DNA of 18,822 nucleotides from positions 1 to 18,822 of the forward strand of contig CAJWWH010000023.1 of NCBI GenBank assembly GCA_913048545.1, in the 5' to 3' direction. This document shows, piece after piece, positions 5,894 through 13,891 of this stretch (position 1 is the first letter of the stretch; the number at the start of each line of letters is the position of its first letter). The notes below the pieces were generated by a model. That model searched no databases and was not told the origin of the DNA. It saw nothing but the letters and a program-made list of their open reading frames with translations. Position numbers and translations under genes: made by a program. Source of the DNA: an uncultured Opitutia bacterium (GTDB lineage: Bacteria > Verrucomicrobiota > Verrucomicrobiae > Opitutales > MB11C04).

Positions 5894-7158
5894 TGTGGGA
5901 AGCCGCGGCATAGTTTGCATTCCGGCTTGGCGAGGAGGAGATGAATATCCCCGGTGTAGCCTTCCTCAAACCCGGCTTCGCAATAACTGAGGTAATAAAG
6001 CCATGCCCTGCGGAAATGTTCGTCATATCCAAGTTCTTTAATCTGGTTCTCGTTTTCGAGAAAGCGCAGGCGCCACTCCCGTAGGGTACGGGAATAATGG
6101 TATCCAAAATCGTGAAGGTCGGCCGGGCGCAGGTTCGATTCCTTGACCGCGGCTTCAATCATCGCGGAGGCGGAGGGTACACAGCTCCCAGGGAAGACAC
6201 GCGTGCGTATGTAGTCGACTTCCTTGAGGTACTGGTCATAGCGATGATCGGGCATGGTTATTCCCTGTATCATGGCGGCACCCGTTGGGAGCAGAAGGTC
6301 AGAAATTTTGGAAAAGTAGGCGGTTAGAAATTCGTGGCCCACCGCCTCGATCATTTCGATGGAAACAATTCGGTCAAACTGGCCAACTAAATCGCGGTAG
6401 TCTTTTTTTATAATCGACACCCTGTCCTCGAACCCGTTTTTTTGAATCCTGTTTTGGGCATATTCAAATTGACGGTCAGAAATTGTGGTGGCGGTTAGCT
6501 TGGCCTTGGTTTGTTGGGCGAGCCGGTCTGCGAATCCACCCCATCCACACCCGATTTCAAGAACATGGTGGTGGGGTTGAATGTCAAGCTGATCAATAAT
6601 CCGGTCGTATTTTGCCAGTGAAGCCTGTTCAAGGGTGGATTGGGGAGATTCAAAAATCCCACATGAATAAGTCATGGTCGGGTCGAGCATGAGTTCATAA
6701 AAATCATTCCCGAGGTCGTAGTGTAGGGCGATATTTTTTCGGCTTCCTTTGCGGGTGTTTTTTTGCCCGAGTAAATAGCTCCATCTGGCAATTCGGTTGA
6801 GCAGGGAAGCCCATCCTCCTTCCATCCCGTCCATCACATCCTGGTTTTGTAAAAAGAGGCGGAATACATCGACGAGGTCATCGGTTTCCCAGTCTCCGTC
6901 CGCATAACTGTCCGCCACTCCGAGAGAGCCACCGAGGCAGCATTTACGAAAGAAGGATTTATTGGTTATTTCAATACCTGCAGAAATGTGGTCACTCGAA
7001 GGGGTACCTAGGGTGAGTTGGCGTTTTCCCATTTTGACTGATAGGGAGCCCCGATCAATATTTTTTAACTGGCCAAGCAGGGCACGTTCCCAAAACCCGG
7101 CATTTCCGTTTTCTGAAAGTGTGAACTGGTTGGCATGTTCAGCCGGTTGGTTATTCAT
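5890..7158 (-). CDS. Cyclopropane-fatty-acyl-phospholipid synthase-like methyltransferase
   Basis: At 422 aa this is full length for the CFA synthase family. It has the N-terminal SCP2-like/lipid-binding part (about 30-130), then ALHYDLGNDFYELMLDP (about 145-160) and MTYSCGIF with Cys166 where CFA synthase has its bicarbonate-binding Cys. The SAM site is VLEIGCGWGGFADRL (EIGCGWGG at 201-208), followed by VSIEMIEAVG (Glu271). E. coli Cfa has EHVG where this protein has EAVG, typical of the subfamily found with FAD/DUF1365 genes. It would transfer a methyl group from SAM to the double bond of an acyl chain in a membrane phospholipid, yielding a cyclopropane or a methylated (furan-fatty-acid precursor) chain. 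It starts immediately after the DUF1365 stop (TAA at 7161-7159, ATG at 7158). Confidence 0.88.
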   Translation of the reverse strand: MNNQPAEHANQFTLSENGNAGFWERALLGQLKNIDRGSLSVKMGKRQLTLGTPSSDHISAGIEITNKSFFRKCCLGGSLGVADSYADGDWETDDLVDVFRLFLQNQDVMDGMEGGWASLLNRIARWSYLLGQKNTRKGSRKNIALHYDLGNDFYELMLDPTMTYSCGIFESPQSTLEQASLAKYDRIIDQLDIQPHHHVLEIGCGWGGFADRLAQQTKAKLTATTISDRQFEYAQNRIQKNGFEDRVSIIKKDYRDLVGQFDRIVSIEMIEAVGHEFLTAYFSKISDLLLPTGAAMIQGITMPDHRYDQYLKEVDYIRTRVFPGSCVPSASAMIEAAVKESNLRPADLHDFGYHYSRTLREWRLRFLENENQIKELGYDEHFRRAWLYYLSYCEAGFEEGYTGDIHLLLAKPECKLCRGFPQ

Positions 7159-7917
7159 TTATGTGGTAGAAATTGAATTTTTAGGATGCGGATAAAATCG
7201 ACACCCTTTTAAACGAAGGAGTAGGGCATGCCAATAAATTCCGAAGGTAATACGAAAAGTAAGCAGGGGAAAGCGAACCAGTGCCCAGATTGAATTTTTT
7301 AGGTTAAAGGGTCTATGGGAAAGGTTGAGGTGGGCACTGAAGATCGTTTTCTTTTCTTCACGGAGGATCATATCCACTTTAAATTTTTCGGCTGGACCAT
7401 GAAAACGCCAGTCATATTCAATGTTCATTCCGATAAAGGGAGAGACATGAAATTCTTTGTCAAAATTATGCTTGGACTTTTCATTTTCAGAGTCCTGTAA
7501 ATCAAAGCATTTTGCATAGCGCTCATGCCAAGGGGTATTGGTAATCTCCGTCATCATGGCATGGGGTTTCGTTTTCTCCCGGTTCCAGCAGTAGTAAAAT
7601 GAAACCGGGTTGAAACAATAGCCAAATGTACGAAGGTGGGTAATTATAGAAACGGGCCCCTCGATTGAGCGACCCAGTTGCTCGCTCATTGTGGACTGAA
7701 CGGCTAGAGCTAAATCCTTGACTTCTGGTTTGTGATAGTCTGTCCGGTGGTAGGAGGAGAGGTTTTTTTTATTGGCCGACCAAAACCATTTTTTTGAAAA
7801 GATTTTGCTGATTTCATCGATGAATAAATGGCACATGAATACACGGTATTGGAAAGCGTGTTTTTTTGGGCTCTTTCTTTGATGACGAACCTCGCCAAAA
7901 TAGAGTGAGCTTTTCAC
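7159..7917 (-). CDS. DUF1365 domain-containing protein
   Basis: The 252-aa protein is recognised by the N-terminal pattern LYFGEVRHQRKSPKKHAFQY, the central GYCFNPVSFYYCW and ITNTPWHERYA. I set the start at GTG 7917 because the next residues match the usual DUF1365 N-terminus and the codon forms a GTGA overlap with the stop of the upstream FAD gene; the frame extends to 8004 but that part overlaps the FAD gene. DUF1365 proteins are almost always encoded beside a flavin amine-oxidase-like gene and a CFA-like gene, as here. The molecular function is unknown; a partner role in acyl-chain modification is inferred from that association. Confidence 0.85.
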   Translation of the reverse strand: MKSSLYFGEVRHQRKSPKKHAFQYRVFMCHLFIDEISKIFSKKWFWSANKKNLSSYHRTDYHKPEVKDLALAVQSTMSEQLGRSIEGPVSIITHLRTFGYCFNPVSFYYCWNREKTKPHAMMTEITNTPWHERYAKCFDLQDSENEKSKHNFDKEFHVSPFIGMNIEYDWRFHGPAEKFKVDMILREEKKTIFSAHLNLSHRPFNLKNSIWALVRFPLLTFRITFGIYWHALLLRLKGCRFYPHPKNSISTT

Positions 7918-9152
7918 CCAAGGGATTCTCCGAATGCTTCGCAGACCCTTAGCCCGCTGTTTAGTCCATCTTCGTGAAAACCGTATCCCCAATATGCTCC
8001 GCACAGGGAAATACCACGGTTGCGAATAAAGGAGGCGTGCTTGCTCTGTGCGTCTTTTCGGCCGGGGTGATAGGTGGGATGTGAAAAATTGTAATTTCCA
8101 TGAATCAGTTTTGGATCAACCAGGTTTTGCTGGTTTAGAGAAACGCAAAATTGTTCCCGGGTGGGCAGGCTTTGTAAAATATTCATGTCGTAGGTAACCA
8201 AAGCATCAGAGCTATTCTTTTTGGGCAAGTACGCATTCCAACTCGCACGGGCAGATTTTCTTTTGGGGATTACCGAGTCGTCACTATGCAGGGTGACCCG
8301 GTTTGCCTGATAGGGGAATCTTTCCAGCAAGGCTTTTTCTTCCGGGGTCGGGGAAGAGAGTAGGCGAAGAGACTGATCTGCATGGCAGGCGAGGATGACC
8401 TCGTCAAAAATCGGTTCAGTTCCATCAGGCAGGGTCAGTTTTACCCGGTCATTACTTCGTTGAACCTGCTGGATGGGAGTGTTTAGTTTCATACGGTCGC
8501 CAAGGATATCGACTAATTTATCCACATAAGTCCGAGAGCCTCCTTTGAGCACCCGCCAAACTGGCCGGTTATTTGTCTGAAGCATTTGATGATTGGAGAG
8601 AAAGTCAGAGACAAACTCCATGGGGAACTTTCCAAATTGATCCGTTGAGCAGGACCAAAGGGCAGAACCAAGTGGAAGTAGGAAATAGTCAGAAAACCGC
8701 TGGCCAAATCGATGTCTTTTTAGAAAGGAGTCAACCGTTTCCTCTGGGTTGCCGTTTTCCTTGGCAATATCGTGAAAGCGAAGAATATCCCTGACCATAT
8801 TCCAATGCTTTGGATCAACCAGGTTGCGAAAATGACCGAAGAGACCGATTGTACTTTCTCCACTGTACTCCAGGTTTAAGGATTCTGACTGGACGGAAAA
8901 TCCCATCCGGGTAGATTGAGAAGGAACATTTAACAGATCGAGCAGACGGACAAAGTTCGGATAGTTTTCCCGATTAAAAACGATAAAACCAGTATCGACC
9001 TGAAACTCTCCGGTCTTTCCCTGCGTTTTAATGGTGTTTACGTGGCCACCGGGTTTATTACTGCTTTCAAATAGCGTAATGTCATGGTTTTTTTTTAACA
9101 GGTAGGCACAGGAAAGTCCGGAAATGCCGGATCCCACCACTGCGATTTTCAC
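7914..9152 (-). CDS. FAD-dependent oxidoreductase, flavin amine-oxidase-like
   Basis: The 412-aa protein begins with the dinucleotide-binding motif VVGSGISGLSCAYLL (GSGISG at 7-12) and the acidic strand end LFESS, followed by GGHVNT and VDTGFIVFN. It ends with the second FAD-binding region ISLCGAYWGYGFHEDGLNSG. These features match the NAD/FAD-binding protein family that accompanies DUF1365 and CFA synthases. In Rhodobacter sphaeroides a flavoprotein of such a cluster takes part in furan-fatty-acid formation; whether this one does is inference. It starts at GTG 9152, 15 nt after the desaturase stop, with no strong Shine-Dalgarno. Its stop overlaps the DUF1365 start. Confidence 0.88.
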   Translation of the reverse strand: MKIAVVGSGISGLSCAYLLKKNHDITLFESSNKPGGHVNTIKTQGKTGEFQVDTGFIVFNRENYPNFVRLLDLLNVPSQSTRMGFSVQSESLNLEYSGESTIGLFGHFRNLVDPKHWNMVRDILRFHDIAKENGNPEETVDSFLKRHRFGQRFSDYFLLPLGSALWSCSTDQFGKFPMEFVSDFLSNHQMLQTNNRPVWRVLKGGSRTYVDKLVDILGDRMKLNTPIQQVQRSNDRVKLTLPDGTEPIFDEVILACHADQSLRLLSSPTPEEKALLERFPYQANRVTLHSDDSVIPKRKSARASWNAYLPKKNSSDALVTYDMNILQSLPTREQFCVSLNQQNLVDPKLIHGNYNFSHPTYHPGRKDAQSKHASFIRNRGISLCGAYWGYGFHEDGLNSGLRVCEAFGESLG

Positions 9153-9167
9153 GACAGAATATTACAG

Positions 9168-10082
9168 TTAACTTTGGGACGCTTTATCTTTAACCCAAGC
9201 TGGAACTGGCCGTAAATCACGAACTAATCCAAGTAGGGAAAGAAACTTGAGACCATAATATGTAATATCAAACTCGCCTTTGAAAAATCCCTGTCTCGCA
9301 GATCCCGGGAAAAAATGGTGGTTGTTGTGCCACCCCTCACCAAATGCAAATATTGCCACGATCCAATTATTTCTGCTTTCATCATCCGTTTTAAACCTGC
9401 GAGATCCAAATAAATGAGTGATCGAATTAACCGCAAATGTGGCGTGGTAAAGTAGGATGGTTGGTACAAAGACTCCCCACATTAAAGACTGCATGTTTGA
9501 AAGACCAGTTAGTTCAAAATAAAGAGGAATTTCAGGAGCAAAGTAGCAAAGTAAACCAAGCATAACCAGTGGAATCCAATCATAACGATTTAGGAATTTA
9601 AGTTCCTTAAATTTAACCAAATCAGGAATTTCTTTAAGAAAAGTGGGGACAGAGTACTCAGTCATAAACCATAGGGTATGACTCCAAAAGAAACTTCTTG
9701 TCTGTGGTGAATGTACATCTTTGTCTGTGTCTGAATGCCGGTGGTGCCTACGGTGATGTGCTGCCCACCAAAGTGGACCGCGTTGACCTGAGCTACAGGC
9801 GATGAAGGCACCAATAAACTGGAAAAAACGCGAAGTCTTAAAAGTCCGGTGGGAAAAATAGCGATGATAAAAGGCGGTTATTGAAAACATACGCAAGCTG
9901 TATGAAATCAAAGCAATTACAAAACATGGCCAAGTAACTGGATAAAAGAATGCACCTAAGGCGAGCAGATGGATGATTATATAGGGCAAACACCTAAACC
10001 ACTCAACACTTCCCTCAGTACCTTGAGGTTCTTCGTTTATTTCGGGGGGTGGACACACCCATTTAGATAGAGAAAATGACAT
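9168..10082 (-). CDS. Membrane fatty-acid desaturase (delta-9 acyl desaturase type)
   Basis: The 304-aa integral membrane di-iron desaturase has all three histidine boxes: HRYFSH (73-78), HRRHH (110-114) followed by RHSD, and HNNHH (252-256). Hydrophobic segments lie around 33-70, 85-100, 170-185 and 200-215. The histidine-box pattern is that of acyl-CoA/acyl-lipid delta-9 desaturases. It would introduce the double bond that CFA-type enzymes of the same operon then modify. The start ATG (10082) is 1 nt after the sigma-factor stop (TAA 10086-10084), so sigma factor and desaturase are surely co-transcribed. The acyl position and electron donor are not visible. Confidence 0.9.
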   Translation of the reverse strand: MSFSLSKWVCPPPEINEEPQGTEGSVEWFRCLPYIIIHLLALGAFFYPVTWPCFVIALISYSLRMFSITAFYHRYFSHRTFKTSRFFQFIGAFIACSSGQRGPLWWAAHHRRHHRHSDTDKDVHSPQTRSFFWSHTLWFMTEYSVPTFLKEIPDLVKFKELKFLNRYDWIPLVMLGLLCYFAPEIPLYFELTGLSNMQSLMWGVFVPTILLYHATFAVNSITHLFGSRRFKTDDESRNNWIVAIFAFGEGWHNNHHFFPGSARQGFFKGEFDITYYGLKFLSLLGLVRDLRPVPAWVKDKASQS

Positions 10083-10083
10083 G

Positions 10084-11028
10084 TTACGTAGCAGAATCCG
10101 AGATGAGGGATAATTCTAAAGGACTCATCTTGGTTTTGCCACGTAAATCGGTACTTACGAGTTGATCTAATTTTCTAAAATCCACTTTTCCATTTTGTAG
10201 GAGTACTGCGCGTAGTTTTCTTAAACCAAGAGACTCCAACTGCCTTACCCGTTCACCTGAAACATTCATGGAGTCAGCTATATCATCAAGCTTCATTGAT
10301 TCACCTTTTTCCATACCAAAACGCATGCTTAAAACCTTTCTTTCCCGTTGATCGAGAAATGAAAGTGCTACCCCAATGTCATCCTTGAGCGAACCATCTT
10401 CCCTGTAGGACTGATTGAGTTCTTCTTCGGCGGTCATGAGATCAGCCAAAGTACTGTCTGAATCTTCGTTCAGAGGTTCATCGAGTGAAAGCGAGCTGGT
10501 GGGAGCAAATTTGACACGTTTGGTGAGATTACGATCTTGGCCAAGTGCAGTGCTGACTTCATCATCTGTGGGAACCCGTCCAAATTCGACTTGCAACTCT
10601 GAGCGTACCATACCTTCTTTTCTTTTACCTTGAGACACATCATGTGGAATAGCTACGGCACCTGACATTTTGCCGATTAAGCGTTGAATACGTTGGCGAA
10701 TCCACCATGCAGCATATGTACTTAATTTAATGCCACGAGTGTGATCAAACTTATCTAAGGCGACAATAAGACCTTGAATGCCTTCAGCCATAATGTCATC
10801 CATTAAGACATTTGTCTGGCGAAATTTCAGGGCGATAGATGCAACTAAACGAATGTGTCTTTCGATAAGTTCTTTTCTTGCGTCATCAGAACCTTTGAGC
10901 ATTTCCTCAAAAAGAGCGTCACACTCTTCCTTGGTTGGTGGTGCCATGCGTGAACGATCGGAAATAAAACGCCCCACTGGATCGGGACTTTCTTTTCCAT
11001 TATTGGTTTTAACATGTGGAGTTACCAT
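10084..11028 (-). CDS. RNA polymerase sigma-70 family factor, group 2-like (lacks region 1.1)
   Basis: The 314-aa factor has a region 1.2-like start (DPVGRFISDRSRMAPPTKEE, about 16-35), region 2 (RHIRLVASIALKFR, MAEGIQGLIVALDKFDHTRG, LSTYAAWWIRQRIQ, about 57-115), region 3 with SELQVEFGRVPTDDEV, and region 4 (LDQRERKVLSMRFGM, MNVSGERVRQLESLGLRKLR). It lacks region 1.1 and the long insert of a primary sigma factor, so it is group 2 or 3, not ECF. A tail of about 35 residues follows region 4. I chose ATG 11028; the frame runs up to ATG 11097, preceded by AGGGA, but the extra 23 residues look like translated AT-rich leader DNA. It is the first gene of the nine-gene operon and a plausible autoregulator of it. 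No anti-sigma gene is adjacent. Confidence 0.88.
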   Translation of the reverse strand: MVTPHVKTNNGKESPDPVGRFISDRSRMAPPTKEECDALFEEMLKGSDDARKELIERHIRLVASIALKFRQTNVLMDDIMAEGIQGLIVALDKFDHTRGIKLSTYAAWWIRQRIQRLIGKMSGAVAIPHDVSQGKRKEGMVRSELQVEFGRVPTDDEVSTALGQDRNLTKRVKFAPTSSLSLDEPLNEDSDSTLADLMTAEEELNQSYREDGSLKDDIGVALSFLDQRERKVLSMRFGMEKGESMKLDDIADSMNVSGERVRQLESLGLRKLRAVLLQNGKVDFRKLDQLVSTDLRGKTKMSPLELSLISDSAT

Positions 11029-11199
11029 AACAGGGAATAGAACGAAAGATTTATAATTTAGGATCATACAAAATAAACAATATTTTTTTTGGTACATTTT
11101 TCATTCCCTAAATCTTACAGGACAGAGGGTTTTAAAGGGATTAAAACTCTGAAAAAGTTTGTCCTTTGGATGTTTTAGGAATCAGATACCTGTTTACTG
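11029..11199. promoter_or_regulatory. Divergent promoter region between the sigma operon and the exonuclease-ligase operon
   Basis: The region is AT-rich. An imperfect inverted repeat lies at 11124-11150: AGAG-gg-TTTTAA, spacer AGGGA, TTAAAA-CTCT. On the - strand a weak promoter could be TTGTTT (11080-11075) and TATAAA (11055-11050), 19 nt apart, giving a short leader before ATG 11028. On the + strand a perfect TATAAT sits at 11052-11057 but has no fitting -35. None of these is secure. Confidence 0.35.
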
Positions 11200-12201
11200 A
11201 TGGACGATTTAGATAGCAGGATCTTAACCACCCGAAAAGAAGGGTTGTACTGTGAGGCGGGAAATTTCTATATCGACCCGCGTGGAAAAGTGGATCGGGC
11301 AGTAATTACCCATGCCCACAGCGATCATGCCCGTTCTGGTCACAATAGTTACCTGTGCTCTTTTTCCACAAAACCGCTTTTGGAGGTGAGGATAGGAACA
11401 AATTCGGTGATTGAATCCCTTCCTTTCGGTAAAGCACAAACCATTGGAGATGCTCGGGTTTCTTTTCACCCGGCTGGGCACATTTTGGGATCGGCTCAAA
11501 TAAGAATTGAGGTGAAAGGTCGAGTATGGGTGGTAAGTGGTGACTATAAACCACAGCCAGATAAAACGAGCGAAGATTTCGAATTAATTCAATGCCACGG
11601 ATTTATATCAGAATGTACATTTGGACTTCCGGTCTATCGTTGGGTACCGGAAGAGGACATCCATAATGAAATAAACCAATGGTGGTCAGTAAACAAAGAA
11701 TCCGGACAAGGGTCTCTTTTATTCGCTTATTCATTGGGAAAAGCACAGCGGGTATTGGCTGGTTTGGATCTAGGAATCGGAGAGATTTATGCCCATCCAG
11801 CGGTACACTCTTTTATAGGGCATTACCGGAATGCGGGCATTTCATTACCCGATGTCAAAAAAGTGGATGGAATTAAAGATTTTGCAGGTGCTATGATTAT
11901 TGCACCCCCCGCTGTGGAGGACAGTAGTTGGACCAAAAAATTCCGAAAAACAAAGAGGGGGTTTGCGTCCGGCTGGATGGCAATACGTGGTCCGAGGAGG
12001 AGGAAAAATATTGATCGTGGATTCGTACTGTCTGATCATGCGGATTGGAATGGTCTGGTCGATGTGATTACCGGTACGGGTGCCGAAGTGGTAAAAGTTA
12101 CCCATGGTAATGGGGATGCTCTGAGCCGATACCTTCAGGAATCTGGAATTAATGGGTCAGTTTTAGAATATGGGTCGTTTCAAAGCGACGAAACGGAGTG
12201 A
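11200..12201 (+). CDS. Ligase-associated MBL-fold DNA exonuclease
   Basis: The 333-aa metallo-beta-lactamase-fold nuclease carries the metal site HAHSDH (38-43), HPAGHILGSAQI and VVSGDYKPQPD, then a beta-CASP-like region and a late FVLSDHADWNGL. This combination is that of the mRNA-3'-end-processing-factor-like exonuclease encoded beside bacterial ATP-dependent DNA ligases (often named Lxo). In the known four-gene cluster it works with the ligase, an Lhr-type helicase and a calcineurin-like phosphoesterase in DNA repair. Its TGA overlaps the GTG start of the ligase. No strong Shine-Dalgarno precedes ATG 11200. Confidence 0.9.
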   Translation: MDDLDSRILTTRKEGLYCEAGNFYIDPRGKVDRAVITHAHSDHARSGHNSYLCSFSTKPLLEVRIGTNSVIESLPFGKAQTIGDARVSFHPAGHILGSAQIRIEVKGRVWVVSGDYKPQPDKTSEDFELIQCHGFISECTFGLPVYRWVPEEDIHNEINQWWSVNKESGQGSLLFAYSLGKAQRVLAGLDLGIGEIYAHPAVHSFIGHYRNAGISLPDVKKVDGIKDFAGAMIIAPPAVEDSSWTKKFRKTKRGFASGWMAIRGPRRRKNIDRGFVLSDHADWNGLVDVITGTGAEVVKVTHGNGDALSRYLQESGINGSVLEYGSFQSDETE

Positions 12202-13853
12202 AAGAATTTGCAAAATTATTTCACGGTCTGGATAGGGAGACAAAAACAAATGCCCGTCTTGATTTACTTGTTGATTACATTACGAAATCGGACCCATTGG
12301 ATGCCATATGGGTATGCTGGTTTTTGAGCGGAAATCGTATTAAGGGAGCAATAAAAGTTTCCGAACTTCGAGCCTTTGCATCGGAGCGGAGTGGATTTGC
12401 CAAATGGATGCTTGAGGAGTGTCATGACCGGGTGGGGGATCTGGCCGAGACTATTACACTCCTGATTGGTAACGGATTGAAGAAGTATAAGGGAAGCCTT
12501 CATGATGTGGTTCAACGCTTTATTGAACCAATGGTTTACATGGACACAGCCGAAAGAAGGGAAAGGATTTTTGAAGCATGGGACCTGTTGGGTGAAAAAG
12601 AGTTATTGCCTTTCCATAAACTTCTTACTGGTGGATTTAGGATGGGTGTTTCAAAGGGGAATTTATGTAAAGCCCTTGCCCGTGTTGGAAATGTGGAACC
12701 AGCAATTATTGCTCAGAGATTGGCTGGCTCCTGGTCTCCTAAGTCATTGAGTTTGGAACAAATTCTCAACCCAGTTGAGGAAGATGATCGCTTATGTAAA
12801 CCTTTCCCCTTTTGCCTGGCTCATCCTTTGCAGGAAAAGGTTGAAAATCTTGGTCCAGTCGAGGATTGGCAGGTGGAGTGGAAATGGGACGGGATACGTG
12901 CACAACTGATAAATCAGGGTGGAACCTCGATGCTTTGGTCGAGAGGTGATGAGTCTGTGGGGCATTCTTTTCCGGAGATTCTGGAGGCGGGGAAATGGTT
13001 ACCTGGGGATCTGTGTTTGGATGGTGAAATTCTTGCCTGGGGAAAAGAGGGTTTACGATCTTTTTCGCGTCTTCAAAAAAGACTGGGGCGAAAGGAACCC
13101 GGTCCAACGATCTTAAAAGGGGAACCGGTCCGTTTTCAGGCATACGATGTTTTGCGATTAAATGGAAAGGATTTACGAGGATTTTCACTCCGGAAAAGAA
13201 GAGAGCAATTGGAGGAGATTTGCTCATCCCTGCCCCGGGAATTTCCACTTGGATTGTCTCCGGTTGTGAAGGATGACCAATGGACTGACCTCGCCAAAAT
13301 AAGGAAAGAGTCAAGGGAACGGGGTGTGGAGGGTTTTATGCTCAAGAAAAAAGATTCTCCTTATGAATCTGGGCGGGTGAAGGGAAGTTGGTATAAATGG
13401 AAAATTGATCCGTACCTTGCGGATATGGTGGTGGTGAGTGCACAGTTAGGCCATGGTAAAAGATCAAACCTGTATTCAGATTATTCTCTGGCGGTGCTTG
13501 ATGATAAAGGGGAGCTACAGACCGTAGCCAAAGCTTATTCCGGATTAACAGATAAGGAAATTGAACAAGTGGACCGATATGTCCGAAAGAATATAACTGG
13601 TAAATTCGGACCTGTACGATCGGTCCGCCCGGGGCTGGTCTTTGAAATTGCTTTTGAGGGAATCCGTTCGTCTGGGCGGCATAAGTCGGGTGTTGCCTTG
13701 CGGTTTCCCAGAATAAACCGCTGGCGTAAGGATAAGAGGATTGAAGAGGCAGATACGCTGGAAACAATTCGCGGCTTTGCCGGAATGAACGAAAACCTGA
13801 AGACAGCGAATGGAACGAAAGTTGACCAGGATGGGAACCTGTTACTTTTTTGA
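12198..13853 (+). CDS. ATP-dependent DNA ligase
   Basis: The 551-aa ligase has an N-terminal helical DNA-binding domain (about 1-195). A nucleotidyltransferase domain follows, with motif I EWKWDGIR whose lysine (Lys229) would be adenylylated, motif III LDGEIL, YDVLRLNGKDLRG, EGFMLKKKDSPYESG and motif V WYKWK. The OB-fold domain ends with PRINRWRKDKR (motif VI region). Motif order and length fit the bacterial LigB/LigC-like ATP ligases that pair with Lxo. It seals nicks using ATP, in addition to the essential NAD ligase expected elsewhere in the genome. The start is GTG 12198, with ACGGAG upstream, overlapping the exonuclease stop (GTGA). It ends 38 nt before the convergent photolyase gene; no clear terminator is visible there. 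Confidence 0.93.
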   Translation: MKEFAKLFHGLDRETKTNARLDLLVDYITKSDPLDAIWVCWFLSGNRIKGAIKVSELRAFASERSGFAKWMLEECHDRVGDLAETITLLIGNGLKKYKGSLHDVVQRFIEPMVYMDTAERRERIFEAWDLLGEKELLPFHKLLTGGFRMGVSKGNLCKALARVGNVEPAIIAQRLAGSWSPKSLSLEQILNPVEEDDRLCKPFPFCLAHPLQEKVENLGPVEDWQVEWKWDGIRAQLINQGGTSMLWSRGDESVGHSFPEILEAGKWLPGDLCLDGEILAWGKEGLRSFSRLQKRLGRKEPGPTILKGEPVRFQAYDVLRLNGKDLRGFSLRKRREQLEEICSSLPREFPLGLSPVVKDDQWTDLAKIRKESRERGVEGFMLKKKDSPYESGRVKGSWYKWKIDPYLADMVVVSAQLGHGKRSNLYSDYSLAVLDDKGELQTVAKAYSGLTDKEIEQVDRYVRKNITGKFGPVRSVRPGLVFEIAFEGIRSSGRHKSGVALRFPRINRWRKDKRIEEADTLETIRGFAGMNENLKTANGTKVDQDGNLLLF

Positions 13854-13891
13854 GTAGTCAGGAATTAGTTGGTGGGATCAGCCCTCAAATT

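Noticed and set aside
7918..8004. 29-codon extension of the DUF1365 frame
   Set aside because: It overlaps the FAD gene; the GTG at 7917 gives a normal DUF1365 N-terminus and a GTGA overlap like its neighbours.
11029..11097. Upstream 23-codon extension of the sigma factor
   Set aside because: The residues look like translated AT-rich leader DNA and add no sigma region; kept as an alternative start because AGGGA precedes ATG 11097.
13854..13891. Possible bidirectional terminator between ligase and cryptochrome genes
   Set aside because: Only a 3-bp GGG/CCC stem is visible and there is no T-tract with a proper hairpin.
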